DNA of 64,000 nt from Bradyrhizobium roseum (GCF_030413175.1 NZ_CP129212.1:2914001-2978000), one strand, 5' to 3'. Shown: positions 23,810-32,668, counted from the first letter of the stretch. A program made the numbers and translations. The notes: generated by a model from the sequence alone, not told the origin.

Positions 23810-24730
23810 ATGAGTAACGTTACATTTTCTTCGCCCGTCATGGCGCGGGACATCACCGTCTATGCGATAGCCGGCGACCGCGGCACCATTCTGGCTGTTG
23901 CCAAGGCTCACAAGATTCCCATTCCGTTCGACTGCCAGGACGGCGAATGCGGCTCCTGCCTTGTCGAGGTCAAGCATCTGGCCTCCGGAAACCGCAAGCA
24001 CGGCATCGCACTGACCGAAAAAGAAAAGGAAATGCTGCGCCAGCTTGGCAAGATCACGAAGGAGGAAATCGTCGCGGCCGAGGTCAACGACATGCCGCCG
24101 CGTTATCGACTCGCATGCCAGTGCTTCGTACGAAACGAAGACATCATCGTGTCTTTCGAAGGTGACAAGACGCTGCCGGCGCAGGCGCCCTATCTCACGC
24201 CCGCCGCCAAGATCTACAAGGGCGGCGTGCAAATTGCTTCGCTGGAAGAATTCCACGGCTTTGCCGTCAAGGTCGAGGAGGACGCCGCGCTGCATTTCGA
24301 TAAACTGTCGAAGTCGATGGAAGCCTGCGGGAATCACGAGGTGGCGAAGCTGTTCGAGCAGCTGGCGGGCTTCTCACGGCTCCATCTCGCCGAAGCCCGA
24401 AAGCGCGCCGCGTCGACCGACATCGCAAAATTCATTCCGCCCGACTACGCATGGCCCGACCATGAGACGCCCGAGCGCACGGCCTTGTGGGCTGGCGATC
24501 CGTCGCTCTCCCGTCTGGATGCGCTGCGGGCGGCACTGGTCGGCGAGCGGCGCGGATATGAATTCTATTATTCGATCGCCGGCACCACCCGGGATCAGGA
24601 CATTCGCGCGGCGGCCAAGGAATTTTTCCAGGAAGAAGCAGAGCATGTGCAGGTGCTCGAGGCCTGGATCACACGCGAGGAGTGGCTGCAGAAGAACCCG
24701 CTGCCGACAGGCGAGGCTTCCATCTCCTGA
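23810..24730 (+). CDS. [2Fe-2S] ferredoxin fused to a ferritin-like (rubrerythrin-type) domain
   Basis: This 306-residue protein joins two redox modules. Residues ~14-118 are a plant-type ferredoxin domain with Cys42-x4-Cys47-x2-Cys50 and a fourth ligand at Cys103 or Cys105. Residues ~145-290 are a four-helix ferritin-like domain: Glu156/Glu157 in helix 1, His192 in helix 2, Glu246/Glu251 in helix 3, and Glu276-x2-His279 in helix 4. Helix 2 shows Ser189-x2-His192 where rubrerythrins usually have Glu-x2-His, so the site may be altered. A role in peroxide or oxygen reduction or iron handling, with the ferredoxin as the built-in electron donor, is inferred. The next gene is a free-standing paralogue of the second domain. 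Confidence 0.8.
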   Translation: MSNVTFSSPVMARDITVYAIAGDRGTILAVAKAHKIPIPFDCQDGECGSCLVEVKHLASGNRKHGIALTEKEKEMLRQLGKITKEEIVAAEVNDMPPRYRLACQCFVRNEDIIVSFEGDKTLPAQAPYLTPAAKIYKGGVQIASLEEFHGFAVKVEEDAALHFDKLSKSMEACGNHEVAKLFEQLAGFSRLHLAEARKRAASTDIAKFIPPDYAWPDHETPERTALWAGDPSLSRLDALRAALVGERRGYEFYYSIAGTTRDQDIRAAAKEFFQEEAEHVQVLEAWITREEWLQKNPLPTGEASIS

Positions 24731-24765
24731 AACCGCGACATGTCATCGTAAAGGGGAGCCGGTCC

Positions 24766-25269
24766 ATGAATTCCGTCGAGGAGTTTCTCGCCTACGCCAT
24801 CAAACTGGAGGAAGAGGCGATGTTGCGCTTCGACCAGCTCGCTGACGCCATGCAGAGCTACGGCAACAAGGACGTTGGCTCGCTGTTCCGGCGATTGTCG
24901 GACTATTCGCGGATGCATCTGGGCGACGCCCGTGCACGGGCCGGGTTTCGCAACATTCCCGTGATGCTTCCCGACGCCTACAAGTGGCCGGATCTTGAAA
25001 GCCCGGAAACCGCCGCGATCTGGGCGGCCGATCCGTTTCTGGCCAAGAACGAAGCGCTCGAGGTCGCGCTCGCCAGCGAAACCGCCGGATACGAGTTTTA
25101 CAAATCGGTTCACGACGGCACCGATGATCCCGAGATCCGGGTGCTGGCAGCAGAGTTCTTCGCCGAAGAGGCCGAGCACGTGGCCTGGATCAATCAATGG
25201 ATCGAGGAGGAGCGCACCAACGGTGGCCCGACTGAGGCGACGCTGCGCGGGATCGTCATGTCGAACTAA
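24766..25269 (+). CDS. Ferritin-like (rubrerythrin-type) protein
   Basis: This 167-residue four-helix protein aligns along its whole length with the C-terminal domain of the preceding fusion. The pairs are KLEEEAMLRFDQLADAM with KVEEDAALHFDKLSKSM, and TAGYEFYKSVHDG with RRGYEFYYSIAG. Candidate metal ligands are Glu15-17, His51, Glu105, Glu110 and Glu135-x2-His138; position 48 is Ser where a Glu is usual. It has no rubredoxin or ferredoxin part of its own and may work with the upstream ferredoxin fusion. ATG 24766 has GGGGAG upstream and lies 35 bases after the fusion stop, so the two are one operon. Confidence 0.8.
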   Translation: MNSVEEFLAYAIKLEEEAMLRFDQLADAMQSYGNKDVGSLFRRLSDYSRMHLGDARARAGFRNIPVMLPDAYKWPDLESPETAAIWAADPFLAKNEALEVALASETAGYEFYKSVHDGTDDPEIRVLAAEFFAEEAEHVAWINQWIEEERTNGGPTEATLRGIVMSN

Positions 25270-25379
25270 GGGCTGCTTCCAGGCGAGATCGCGGACTCAA
25301 AATCGCGAAAACAACCCCATGCAAAGTAGAAAAATGCCGGGGAACTCAAGCCGGATCCAACCCTCGCTCGGAAAGCGGT

Positions 25380-25664
25380 TCAGGTACCAGGCTTCAGATC
25401 AAGCGCTGCCTTGAGGTCATCGAGCGTGACGTCCGGAATTGATCGATGAACTCTTGCAATTCTTGGGGTCTCACCCGCTCTCAAGATCGCGATGACGGTT
25501 TCCACATCGGGACATCCCGGCTCTCGACAGCTCAACTCGCTGACCGAGACGGTCACGTCATCCGACAGGCCCAAAAGCCTCCGCGCTTGCAGCTTCAATT
25601 GCTGGACTGCCTGAAAATAACCGGCCTTTTGGATCCGGCCCAAAGGTTGAGCGATCTTTGGCAT
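25380..25664 (-). CDS. Small protein with CxxxGCPxxET motif
   Basis: The 94-residue protein is cytoplasmic and carries SELSCREPGCPDVETVIAILRAG, a Cys-x4-Cys pattern with Gly before the second Cys and a conserved Glu-Thr. Such small proteins are uncharacterised as far as I know; similar ones occur next to COG0523 GTPases in Alphaproteobacteria (recollection, not searched). It lies 91 bases downstream of the first COG0523 gene on the same strand, so it is probably the last gene of the metal cluster. A metal-carrying or metal-client role is inferred. The ribosome site before ATG 25664 is weak, so the start is uncertain. Confidence 0.55.
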   Translation of the reverse strand: MPKIAQPLGRIQKAGYFQAVQQLKLQARRLLGLSDDVTVSVSELSCREPGCPDVETVIAILRAGETPRIARVHRSIPDVTLDDLKAALDLKPGT

Positions 25665-25755
25665 GCGTTTGGCGTCCGAATGGATCTGAGATGGCTGGCG
25701 GCACGACGTGGCAACGGATCAACTCCGGTGATCCGATGCCTGCCGGTTCCTGCAA

Positions 25756-26736
25756 TCAGTGACTTGGAGCCTGACACTGCTCAAAGCCTGCCTTCAAGAC
25801 ATCGTGCGGCAAGTCGCGCCCAATAAAGACCAGACGGCTCGTTCTCGGCTCGTCGGACCTCCATGGTCGTTGATGGTCTCCTTCGAGCAACATGTGGACG
25901 CCCTGGATCACGAAGCGATCGGGATCGTCCTGGAATTGGATGATTCCCTTCAACCGCAAAATATCGGTTCCGAACTGGCGAACGATCTCCTGCATCCAGG
26001 GAAAGAACTTCTCGGGAATGAGCGGCGTATTCGTCGTCAATGAAAGGCTGTTGACGTGGCTATCGTGCTCATGGTCGTGAGCTTCCGTCAGAAAGCCGGG
26101 CTCGAACTCAAGGACCCTGTTGAGATCGAACGCGTTCCGATCCAGGACTTTTTCGAGATCGAGCGCGCAGCGCTCGGTGCGATGGATCGTTGCATAGGGA
26201 TTGATTGAGCGAATCCGTGCTTCGACGCGCTTGAGGTCCGCCTCCGATGCCAGATCGGTCTTGTTGAGCAGGACGACGTCGGCGAATGCGATCTGCTCCT
26301 GCGCTTCGTGGGCCTGGTCGATCTCTCCGAGCAGGTGCTTTGCGTCGATGACCGTGACGATGGCATCCAGCTTCGTGTTGCGGCGGACATCATCATCAAC
26401 GAGAAAGGTTTGCGCCACGGGGGCCGGATCGGCAAGCCCGGTGGTCTCCACGATGATTCCGTCGAACTTGCCGCGACGCTTCATGAGCCCTTCCAGAATC
26501 CTGATGAGGTCGCCTCTCACGGTGCAGCAAATGCACCCGTTGTTCATCTCGAAGATTTCTTCGTCCGCATTGACGATCAGATCGTTGTCGATGCCAACCT
26601 CGCCGAATTCATTGACGATGACCGCGTAGCGCTTGCCGTGTGTTTCCGTCAGGATCCGGTTCAGCAACGTGGTCTTTCCCGCACCGAGATATCCGGTGAG
26701 GACGGTAACGGGCGTTTGAGCGATGACGCTGGTCAT
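25756..26736 (-). CDS. COG0523 metal-chaperone GTPase (CobW/YjiA type)
   Basis: This 326-residue G3E-family P-loop GTPase has Walker A GYLGAGKT (residues 15-22), the metal-binding Cys68-Ile-Cys70-Cys71, a LLNKTD guanine-specificity motif, and a His-rich segment AHDHEHDSH near residue 220. A C-terminal CobW_C domain follows ([27 protein letters not shown]). Proteins of this family insert metals, notably zinc, into client enzymes; the subfamily near Zur sites works in zinc shortage. It begins 12 bases after the second COG0523 gene, so they form one operon whose upstream region carries a Zur-box-like palindrome. Confidence 0.88.
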   Translation of the reverse strand: MTSVIAQTPVTVLTGYLGAGKTTLLNRILTETHGKRYAVIVNEFGEVGIDNDLIVNADEEIFEMNNGCICCTVRGDLIRILEGLMKRRGKFDGIIVETTGLADPAPVAQTFLVDDDVRRNTKLDAIVTVIDAKHLLGEIDQAHEAQEQIAFADVVLLNKTDLASEADLKRVEARIRSINPYATIHRTERCALDLEKVLDRNAFDLNRVLEFEPGFLTEAHDHEHDSHVNSLSLTTNTPLIPEKFFPWMQEIVRQFGTDILRLKGIIQFQDDPDRFVIQGVHMLLEGDHQRPWRSDEPRTSRLVFIGRDLPHDVLKAGFEQCQAPSH

Positions 26737-26748
26737 ACTTTGTCCTTT

Positions 26749-27975
26749 TCAGCGCTTGTGGTTCGTTGGGTTCTGAATGGCAGGGGTTGATTGGAATTGC
26801 GCGGTGGCATGGTCGTGCAACGTGAGCAGGAGCCCTGCGACAAGCGCCGCGCCGAGAAGGCTGAGGCCTGCGATAGTCAGCACCAATTGCGCCTTTGCGC
26901 GCAGGGAAATGCCGGTTATCGCCGCGAACAGATTCCTGACGACCGCTTCGTCAAGTCCGTGAGCGATGACGACCATTCGTGTGCGACGATCGTCCGAGGG
27001 CCAGGCCTGAAGCCGGTACTGGTGGATCGCATGCTGAACGCCGTGCACGACGAGCGGCCGCTCCGGATCGTCCTCAAGTCCGACAAGGCCCTTGAGACGG
27101 AGCAATTGCGGACCGCCCACGACCTTCAGAAGGTCAATGAAGGTGGCGAGATTTCGCTCCGATACCGGCCGGCTTTCGAGCAACGCCAGGCTCTGGATGC
27201 CGGTCGCCGCATGGCGGCTTTTGCCTGAAGCATTGTTGTGCGTCTGCCCTTGTTGGGCCAGCGCCTGCTCCAGGGCCAACCACCCCTCAACATCGGCCCC
27301 TTGCTCGGAGGGAACGTAGCGGCGCGGCGCAAAGAGCGATCCGAGATCGAAGTTGGTCCCGTGACGATCCACGATCGCTGCGGCCGCGTTGATCTGTTGG
27401 ATCTTCGGCAGCAGGCCGGAGAGATCGGCCGCCGCGGCGGCTCCTGCGGCAATATCCGTCTTGGTCAGCACCACAATATCCGCAAACGCCACCTGCTTCA
27501 TGCATTCGAAGTGCCGCTCCATGGTCTCTTCGATGGTGCTCACGTCGATGGCGCAGACGACGCCGGACAGTCGAAAGCATCTTGCCACGACATGATCCCG
27601 AAATCCGACAGCGGGAAGCCCGCCTGGCGTGATCTGGTTGATGATGGGGGCCGGATCGGCAAGGCCCGTCGTCTCGACAATCACACGCTTGAACGGCGGG
27701 ACCGCGCGATCCTCCAGAGCGTCGTAAAGTTCGTACAGGGAGGATCTGATGTCGCTGCCAGCTGTGCAGCAGAGGCATCCCGTGGTGGTCACCATCAGTT
27801 CGCGCTTGTTCACGCGAACCAGGTCGTGATCGATGGAGATGTCGCCAAACTCGTTGATGATGACCGCGGTGTCCGCGAAATCCTCGCTCGCCAGAAGCTC
27901 GTTGAGCAGCGTGGATTTCCCCGCGCCCAGGAAGCCCGTGAGGATCGTCACAGGAATAGGCTGGTCTATCTTCAT
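26749..27975 (-). CDS. COG0523 GTPase with C-terminal membrane helix
   Basis: This 408-residue protein has the G3E GTPase core (Walker A GFLGAGKS, Cys67-Leu-Cys69-Cys70, LTKTD) and a CobW_C domain (RLKGLVGLEDDPERPLVVHGVQH). After it comes an added tail with a hydrophobic helix, LVLTIAGLSLLGAALVAGLLL, followed by a polar HDHATAQFQ end. COG0523 proteins are normally soluble, so this one may be tethered to the inner membrane. The first gene of the GTPase operon, it lies 24 bases downstream of the palindrome at 27999-28018. The upstream PepSY and TonB-receptor genes suggest a role at the site of metal entry. The metal is inferred to be zinc. Confidence 0.85.
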   Translation of the reverse strand: MKIDQPIPVTILTGFLGAGKSTLLNELLASEDFADTAVIINEFGDISIDHDLVRVNKRELMVTTTGCLCCTAGSDIRSSLYELYDALEDRAVPPFKRVIVETTGLADPAPIINQITPGGLPAVGFRDHVVARCFRLSGVVCAIDVSTIEETMERHFECMKQVAFADIVVLTKTDIAAGAAAAADLSGLLPKIQQINAAAAIVDRHGTNFDLGSLFAPRRYVPSEQGADVEGWLALEQALAQQGQTHNNASGKSRHAATGIQSLALLESRPVSERNLATFIDLLKVVGGPQLLRLKGLVGLEDDPERPLVVHGVQHAIHQYRLQAWPSDDRRTRMVVIAHGLDEAVVRNLFAAITGISLRAKAQLVLTIAGLSLLGAALVAGLLLTLHDHATAQFQSTPAIQNPTNHKR

Positions 27976-27998
27976 CGTTCGCCCAAATCGCGCTGATA

Positions 27999-28018
27999 CG
28001 TAATGTTATAACGTAACG
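27999..28018. promoter_or_regulatory. Zur-box-like palindrome upstream of the COG0523 operon
   Basis: A near palindrome centred on GTTA|TAAC; 8 of 10 base pairs are symmetric. It shares the TAATGTTATAAC core with the perfect box at 31987-32006 and lies 24 bases upstream of the COG0523 start, where repressor binding would block transcription. Confidence 0.7.
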
Positions 28019-28102
28019 TTTTCGCGCGCAATGGCCTTGGGAGCTCCATCACGATGGTTTGTGGTCGCCGCCTTGCTCGGGCAGGTGGCCAATCCAGTAC
28101 GG

Positions 28103-29551
28103 TCAACGAAATGCGAGTCTTAGCCGCCGCCAGGCGATCACGATTCCGGTGATGCTGAACGCAACCCCGAACCCGCAAAGAAGAACAATGACCGCCGTTC
28201 GTAAGCTTGGGCGCGCCATCAAGGCGGGAAGATCGAACGTGTGCAGCGCGCGGTACAGCCAGCGATAGGTTCGACGCTGCGCGTCAAGCTTTTCCAGATT
28301 GGCGCCGTTCGCCCCGTCGATCTGGTACCACACGTCCCCGCAGATGGAGCGATATACGGGCGCGGACGCAATTTCGGATGCAGTGAGGTATTTGTCATCT
28401 CGCGCGACAACCTCGGTGCTTGAGCAGCCGCCGACGGCGCGGGAGATGACGGCGTTGACCTGATCGGCTTGCAAGAACGACGAAAAAGGAGCGGCAGGTC
28501 CTGGAACGACGACCGAAAGCTGCTGCGCATCAACGCCCGTTCGACGACGTTGAAAGATGCGACCGCCGAAAGCGAACCACTCGATCTCGCGGGCGGCCGG
28601 CGAAACGGCTTCGGATGCCCTCGACGTCAATTCGCCCCATGCCGGCATGCCGGCGATCCGGTCTGCCTCGGACCTCGTGAGCGCACCGGTGGAGAAGAGG
28701 CGGCCATGGTCCATCGATAGCCAGCCGCTGACAATCCAGGTTGTGACGAATGCTGCGCACGCCAATCCAAACCAGTGATGCCAGGCATGCCATTTTCGAA
28801 AAGGAGACACGATTCGGCCCCGCATGCGCCTGAAGCGAAGCAGGCCTACGATCAGACCGGACAATGCCACGATGACAGCGGCGAGGGACAACCACCAGAC
28901 CGCAACGTGCCAGGCCATCCAGTTCTTGCGCAGCGCGGTTGGGTAAATCCAATGCGCGACGCTTCCAACGTAGTTCCATGCGCGCTCACGGTACGTCGTG
29001 TCTCTCGCGACCTCGCCGGTGCGTGAAGAGACATACAGCTCCGTACCGGCATGATCGTTCAGAGCGATGCGATAGAGAGGTCGATGCCGGTCGAGGCCGT
29101 TCGGGACCGTCCATTGATCATGATCCGCCAGATCCACAAGGGAAACCGCGGCAGGATTCAGGCCGCGCAAGCGCGCATGCTCGGTCGCGATGGCGAGTGC
29201 CACCTGGTCGGTGCCAATATCGGCCGCGCGCAAATCGTCAGCATGCAGCGCCTTTGTCCCGGACGCAGCCGACACCAGGTACACGGGACCGTCGCTGCGC
29301 TGCCACAGACGTACCCGCGTGACGCCCTTGAGCATGCTCGCCGCGACAGCTTCGGCCGGACTGTGCCTCACCTTGGAAACGTCGATGATCGGCAATCCTT
29401 CGAAGCGCTCGGCTTCGGTAAGTGCCGGAAACGGCACAAAGTGCATCACGATGCCGGATGCAAACCACATCGCGAACAAGAGGCAGACCGGAATACTCAG
29501 CCAGCGATGGACCAGAATCAGGGCACGCAACAGGCGCGGACCTCTTCTCAA
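28103..29551 (-). CDS. PepSY-domain membrane protein
   Basis: This 482-residue protein has four membrane segments: near the N-terminus (ALILVHRWLSIPVCLLFAMWFASGIVMHF), two in the middle (VWWLSLAAVIVALSGLIVGLL and WFGLACAAFVTTWIVSG), and one at the C-terminus (AVIVLLCGFGVAFSITGIVIAW). PepSY-associated regions lie between. Related proteins near TonB receptors are thought to reduce or process imported metal-chelate complexes in the periplasm. The start is taken as TTG 29551, overlapping the receptor stop by TTGA, so the gene is translationally coupled to the receptor. It is the second gene of the receptor operon. Confidence 0.78.
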   Translation of the reverse strand: MRRGPRLLRALILVHRWLSIPVCLLFAMWFASGIVMHFVPFPALTEAERFEGLPIIDVSKVRHSPAEAVAASMLKGVTRVRLWQRSDGPVYLVSAASGTKALHADDLRAADIGTDQVALAIATEHARLRGLNPAAVSLVDLADHDQWTVPNGLDRHRPLYRIALNDHAGTELYVSSRTGEVARDTTYRERAWNYVGSVAHWIYPTALRKNWMAWHVAVWWLSLAAVIVALSGLIVGLLRFRRMRGRIVSPFRKWHAWHHWFGLACAAFVTTWIVSGWLSMDHGRLFSTGALTRSEADRIAGMPAWGELTSRASEAVSPAAREIEWFAFGGRIFQRRRTGVDAQQLSVVVPGPAAPFSSFLQADQVNAVISRAVGGCSSTEVVARDDKYLTASEIASAPVYRSICGDVWYQIDGANGANLEKLDAQRRTYRWLYRALHTFDLPALMARPSLRTAVIVLLCGFGVAFSITGIVIAWRRLRLAFR

Positions 29552-31947
29552 AACTTGAATGAAGCCTCCAGCTCGTAGGTCCGCGGCGCGCCGAGGAAAA
29601 CCTGATCTGGATAGAAGGGGTCGCCCCATGCCGCATATTTGGTATCAGTGAGGTTACGCACCCGGAAGGCGACGCGCGTGTTGTTGAAGGTCGGGAACGT
29701 CGGTGACTTGGGGATGTCGATGAACGCAAAAGCGTCCACCGTTGTGTAGGCGCGCATGGTGACCGTGTTGGCATCGGTGGTGTAGCGATCGCCGACATGG
29801 CGGACCGATACACCCAGTTCGACCGGGAGCCAGCCGGGGTTGAGAAAACGATACGAGCCTCCGCCGTTCACGACGACCGCGGGTATGTTCGGCGGCGTAT
29901 TGCCGGAGAACGAGCCACCGGCGAAATCATAGTCGGCATAGCGCGTGTGAAGGTAGGTGACGTTGCCCCAGAGCTTGACCTCCGGTATCGGGCGCACCGC
30001 TGCTGCGAATTCAACGCCCTGCGACTTTACCTTGCCGGCGAGGTTGAGGAGTTGCCCGGCTTGTGCCGTGTACACGTTGCTGCGTTCGATATCGAAGGCC
30101 GAGAAAGTCCATTCGGCCTTACCGTTCCACAACAGGTTCTTGATGCCGGTCTCGTAGCTACGGGCGGGCGATAACGAAAGCGGCTGCGTCGGGCTCAGCA
30201 AGAAAATCATGCCGGCCGACACGTCGCTGGCGGTTGCATACTGGCTGTAGAATGTCATTCCCGGAATGGCTTCCCAAGTGTAGCCGATACGACCGGTGAC
30301 TGGCTGAAAGTTTACGGTGTACGGGAACCCGACCTTGCTCACACCCGCGACGTTTGTCGAAGTTCTTTCGAGCGAAAAAGGGTTGAAGCGGAGACCGCCG
30401 ATCAGCGCGAAGGTCGGCGTAATCTTCAGGCGGTCCTCGAGATTGAAAGCCACGCTATCGATGGTCGCGGTCTGTCGTTGCGTCGTCAGCTGGCCGTAGT
30501 ATCCACGGGAGGGATCAACCAGCGGGACCTGATCGCCCGGAAAGTTCGCCGCGCCTGGTCGCGTAAAATCCAGGTGATAGAACTCGAGCGCCGTCACCAG
30601 ACGGTTTTCCATTCCCAGTATATTGGAATTCCACGTGATATCCGTATTACTGCCGACCAGGTTCTGATTGTGGTGGACGAAGAACCGTTCACGGTCGACC
30701 AGATTGCTGGCGGCGTTGAAGGCGCTGACCTCGTTGTTGTACCAGTCCCGGCTGGCATTGTAGTTGTAGACCTGACTTATCAACGTGACGTCGTTGGTCA
30801 GATTCCACTCGAACCCGCCACGCGCCCATGACTCCTTGATGGTCTTGTGGTTGTCGAGCACGTTGTAGTTCGTTTTCAGGGTACGGCCGTCGATGGTGAC
30901 GGCGCCTAGATTGGTGCCGTTGTAATCAGACACTTTTGTTCCGGATACGATGCCCGTGGTCGCAAAAGGGCCGCTGAAAGCGATCGGGACCAGCGGCGTG
31001 CCTTCGTAGACTCGCGCGTTGTAGTCCTTGTATTCGGTCGCGACGAAAACCTTGAACGCCTCCGTCAGGCGATAGTCCAGTTGCCCGGAGAAGTGCAGGT
31101 TCCTCGTGTAGGTGTCGTCGATGAAGCCGTTCTGCTTGGCCCCGCTGATGTCGAACCGATAGTCGAGTCCCCGGATGTTGGTGCTGCCTCCGGAGCCGTA
31201 TCCAGTTCGGATGCTGCCGAGCGAATCGAAGCCGACGAATGCTTCATTCGTGATCGGACCGGCATGGGGCGCCTTGGTGACGTAGTTGACGGCGCCGCCA
31301 ACCGCACCCTGTCCCGACATCAGCGAGGACGGACCCTTGAGGAACTCAACCCGATCGAGATTGAACGTCTCCATGGTCAGCGCGGTGAAGGCCGTGGGGC
31401 CGGTATTGATGCCGTTATAGGTCACGTTGACCTGGCTGCCCTGGAAGCCGCGCATGGCGAACGACACGTCGTTCGGCGCGTCTCCGGCCGTGACGCCTGT
31501 GGCGCCTTTCACCGTATCGATCGTCGTGTGGTAGCCTTGCTCCCGGATCGTGTCCGCACCGACCACTTCGACGGCCGCGGGAGTCTCCCGCGGGGTCAGC
31601 CCCAGGCGGCTCGCGCCGGGCGTCACCACATTGGTGTTGAGCGGCGTCGCCGGCATTTGCTGTTGCCCTTGCGACTGCGGGGACGCTTCGGCCGTGGTCG
31701 AGGGGCGCGGATTTCTGTTGGTCCGGGCGTTGCGGCCTCTTTGCGAATTCGACGGCCTCGTTTGTCCCACCATCGATTGCCGCTGCGGTGCGTCAACGGT
31801 TACCGGGGGCAACGAATTTGCTGACAGGGATGATGACGAAGGCGACTGAGCCTGCGCGTCGACCAAACCAAAACCAAGAACATCTGTCGCTATCAGCAGA
31901 GCTGACAGAGAAACCGAACCCAATTGAAGACGCACGCTGAGCCCCAT
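29548..31947 (-). CDS. TonB-dependent receptor (siderophore/metal type)
   Basis: The 799-residue outer-membrane receptor has a signal segment, a polar Ser/Gln/Pro-rich N-terminal region with LPPVTVDAPQ (possible TonB box), a plug domain (SRLGLTPRETPAAVEVVGADTI, RGFQGSQVNVTYNGI, FLKGPSSLMSGQGAVGGAVN) and a 22-strand-type barrel that ends in FKF. Its ligand is a metal chelate; family alone cannot tell iron from zinc, but the perfect Zur-box-like palindrome 40 bases upstream points to zinc or a zincophore. ATG 31947 has GAGGTGG upstream; a TTG two codons earlier is possible. It is operonic with the PepSY gene. Confidence 0.88.
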   Translation of the reverse strand: MGLSVRLQLGSVSLSALLIATDVLGFGLVDAQAQSPSSSSLSANSLPPVTVDAPQRQSMVGQTRPSNSQRGRNARTNRNPRPSTTAEASPQSQGQQQMPATPLNTNVVTPGASRLGLTPRETPAAVEVVGADTIREQGYHTTIDTVKGATGVTAGDAPNDVSFAMRGFQGSQVNVTYNGINTGPTAFTALTMETFNLDRVEFLKGPSSLMSGQGAVGGAVNYVTKAPHAGPITNEAFVGFDSLGSIRTGYGSGGSTNIRGLDYRFDISGAKQNGFIDDTYTRNLHFSGQLDYRLTEAFKVFVATEYKDYNARVYEGTPLVPIAFSGPFATTGIVSGTKVSDYNGTNLGAVTIDGRTLKTNYNVLDNHKTIKESWARGGFEWNLTNDVTLISQVYNYNASRDWYNNEVSAFNAASNLVDRERFFVHHNQNLVGSNTDITWNSNILGMENRLVTALEFYHLDFTRPGAANFPGDQVPLVDPSRGYYGQLTTQRQTATIDSVAFNLEDRLKITPTFALIGGLRFNPFSLERTSTNVAGVSKVGFPYTVNFQPVTGRIGYTWEAIPGMTFYSQYATASDVSAGMIFLLSPTQPLSLSPARSYETGIKNLLWNGKAEWTFSAFDIERSNVYTAQAGQLLNLAGKVKSQGVEFAAAVRPIPEVKLWGNVTYLHTRYADYDFAGGSFSGNTPPNIPAVVVNGGGSYRFLNPGWLPVELGVSVRHVGDRYTTDANTVTMRAYTTVDAFAFIDIPKSPTFPTFNNTRVAFRVRNLTDTKYAAWGDPFYPDQVFLGAPRTYELEASFKF

Positions 31948-31986
31948 CTGCAAACCACCTCGCGCCCCGCAAGGTTTGTATAGAGA

Positions 31987-32006
31987 TGTAATGTTATAAC
32001 ATTACA
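31987..32006. promoter_or_regulatory. Perfect 20-bp Zur-box-like palindrome
   Basis: TGTAATGTTA is followed directly by its exact reverse complement TAACATTACA. The GTTATAAC core and AATGTTATA half-sites resemble Zur operators. It sits 40 bases upstream of the TonB-receptor start, leftward strand. Confidence 0.75.
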
Positions 32007-32638
32007 CTCGTCAAGCCGAGGGACTGCTGGTGGACCGTCGCTGTGACCTGTCCCGGACACGCGCTCGTGGTGATTGGCCGGCGCGGAGAGGGCGTACAAG
32101 GAAGCCATGGTGGTGAGGCGGTAACGAACCAGTTTTGCGCGAGCGCTGGGCGGGGTAGCCATCTGGTCTGATTTTTGCTCTTGGCAAGCCGGACAAGACT
32201 CGTTAAAGAACCGCCTCCGGGCGTGCTGGCGGTTGCTGGCACGTCCGTGCTCGCATTCCGAAAACCCGATACGGTAGGAGATCATTCCTTTCAGGACATC
32301 CGCATGGATTGCTCGAAAGGAAGGAAGACCCATCGGTTCGGTGGATTGCGGCAGGGGCCCCGGCTTGCCGGACGGCCTCGATCCTGTCCGAGACTGCAGG
32401 CGCTCGCGAAGAAACGCAAGTTTCCTCAACAGCTTAATCTTACAGCCTGCATAGACGGGTGAAGACCGGATTTCGCTTCAACGCCGCTTTGTCGCGGCGC
32501 CATGGCTGATTTGGTTCGAACCTCGACACCCCGCGCCATCTGGTTCGGGAGGGCAGGCTATCAATATCGTCTTGCCCGACGTGTCCTTGGGACTGGTGTC
32601 CAGAGGTCAGGTTTTGGGCGGGGCGATGGGTGTAACCC

Positions 32639-32668
32639 GGCGGTCCCGCTGCTAAAGCGAAGGCCGCC
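32639..32668 (+). promoter_or_regulatory. Hairpin next to the rplJ ribosome site
   Basis: GGCGGTC (32639-32645) pairs with GGCCGCC (32662-32668) with one wobble, and an inner CGCT/AGCG stem lies within. It ends four bases before GGAGAG of rplJ. L10 autoregulation through its leader is known in other bacteria; a match to that RNA was not tested. Confidence 0.35.

Noticed and set aside
31893..32429. 178-codon leftward frame upstream of the TonB receptor
   Set aside because: Runs through the Zur-like palindrome and into the receptor signal region; no family, no ribosome site.
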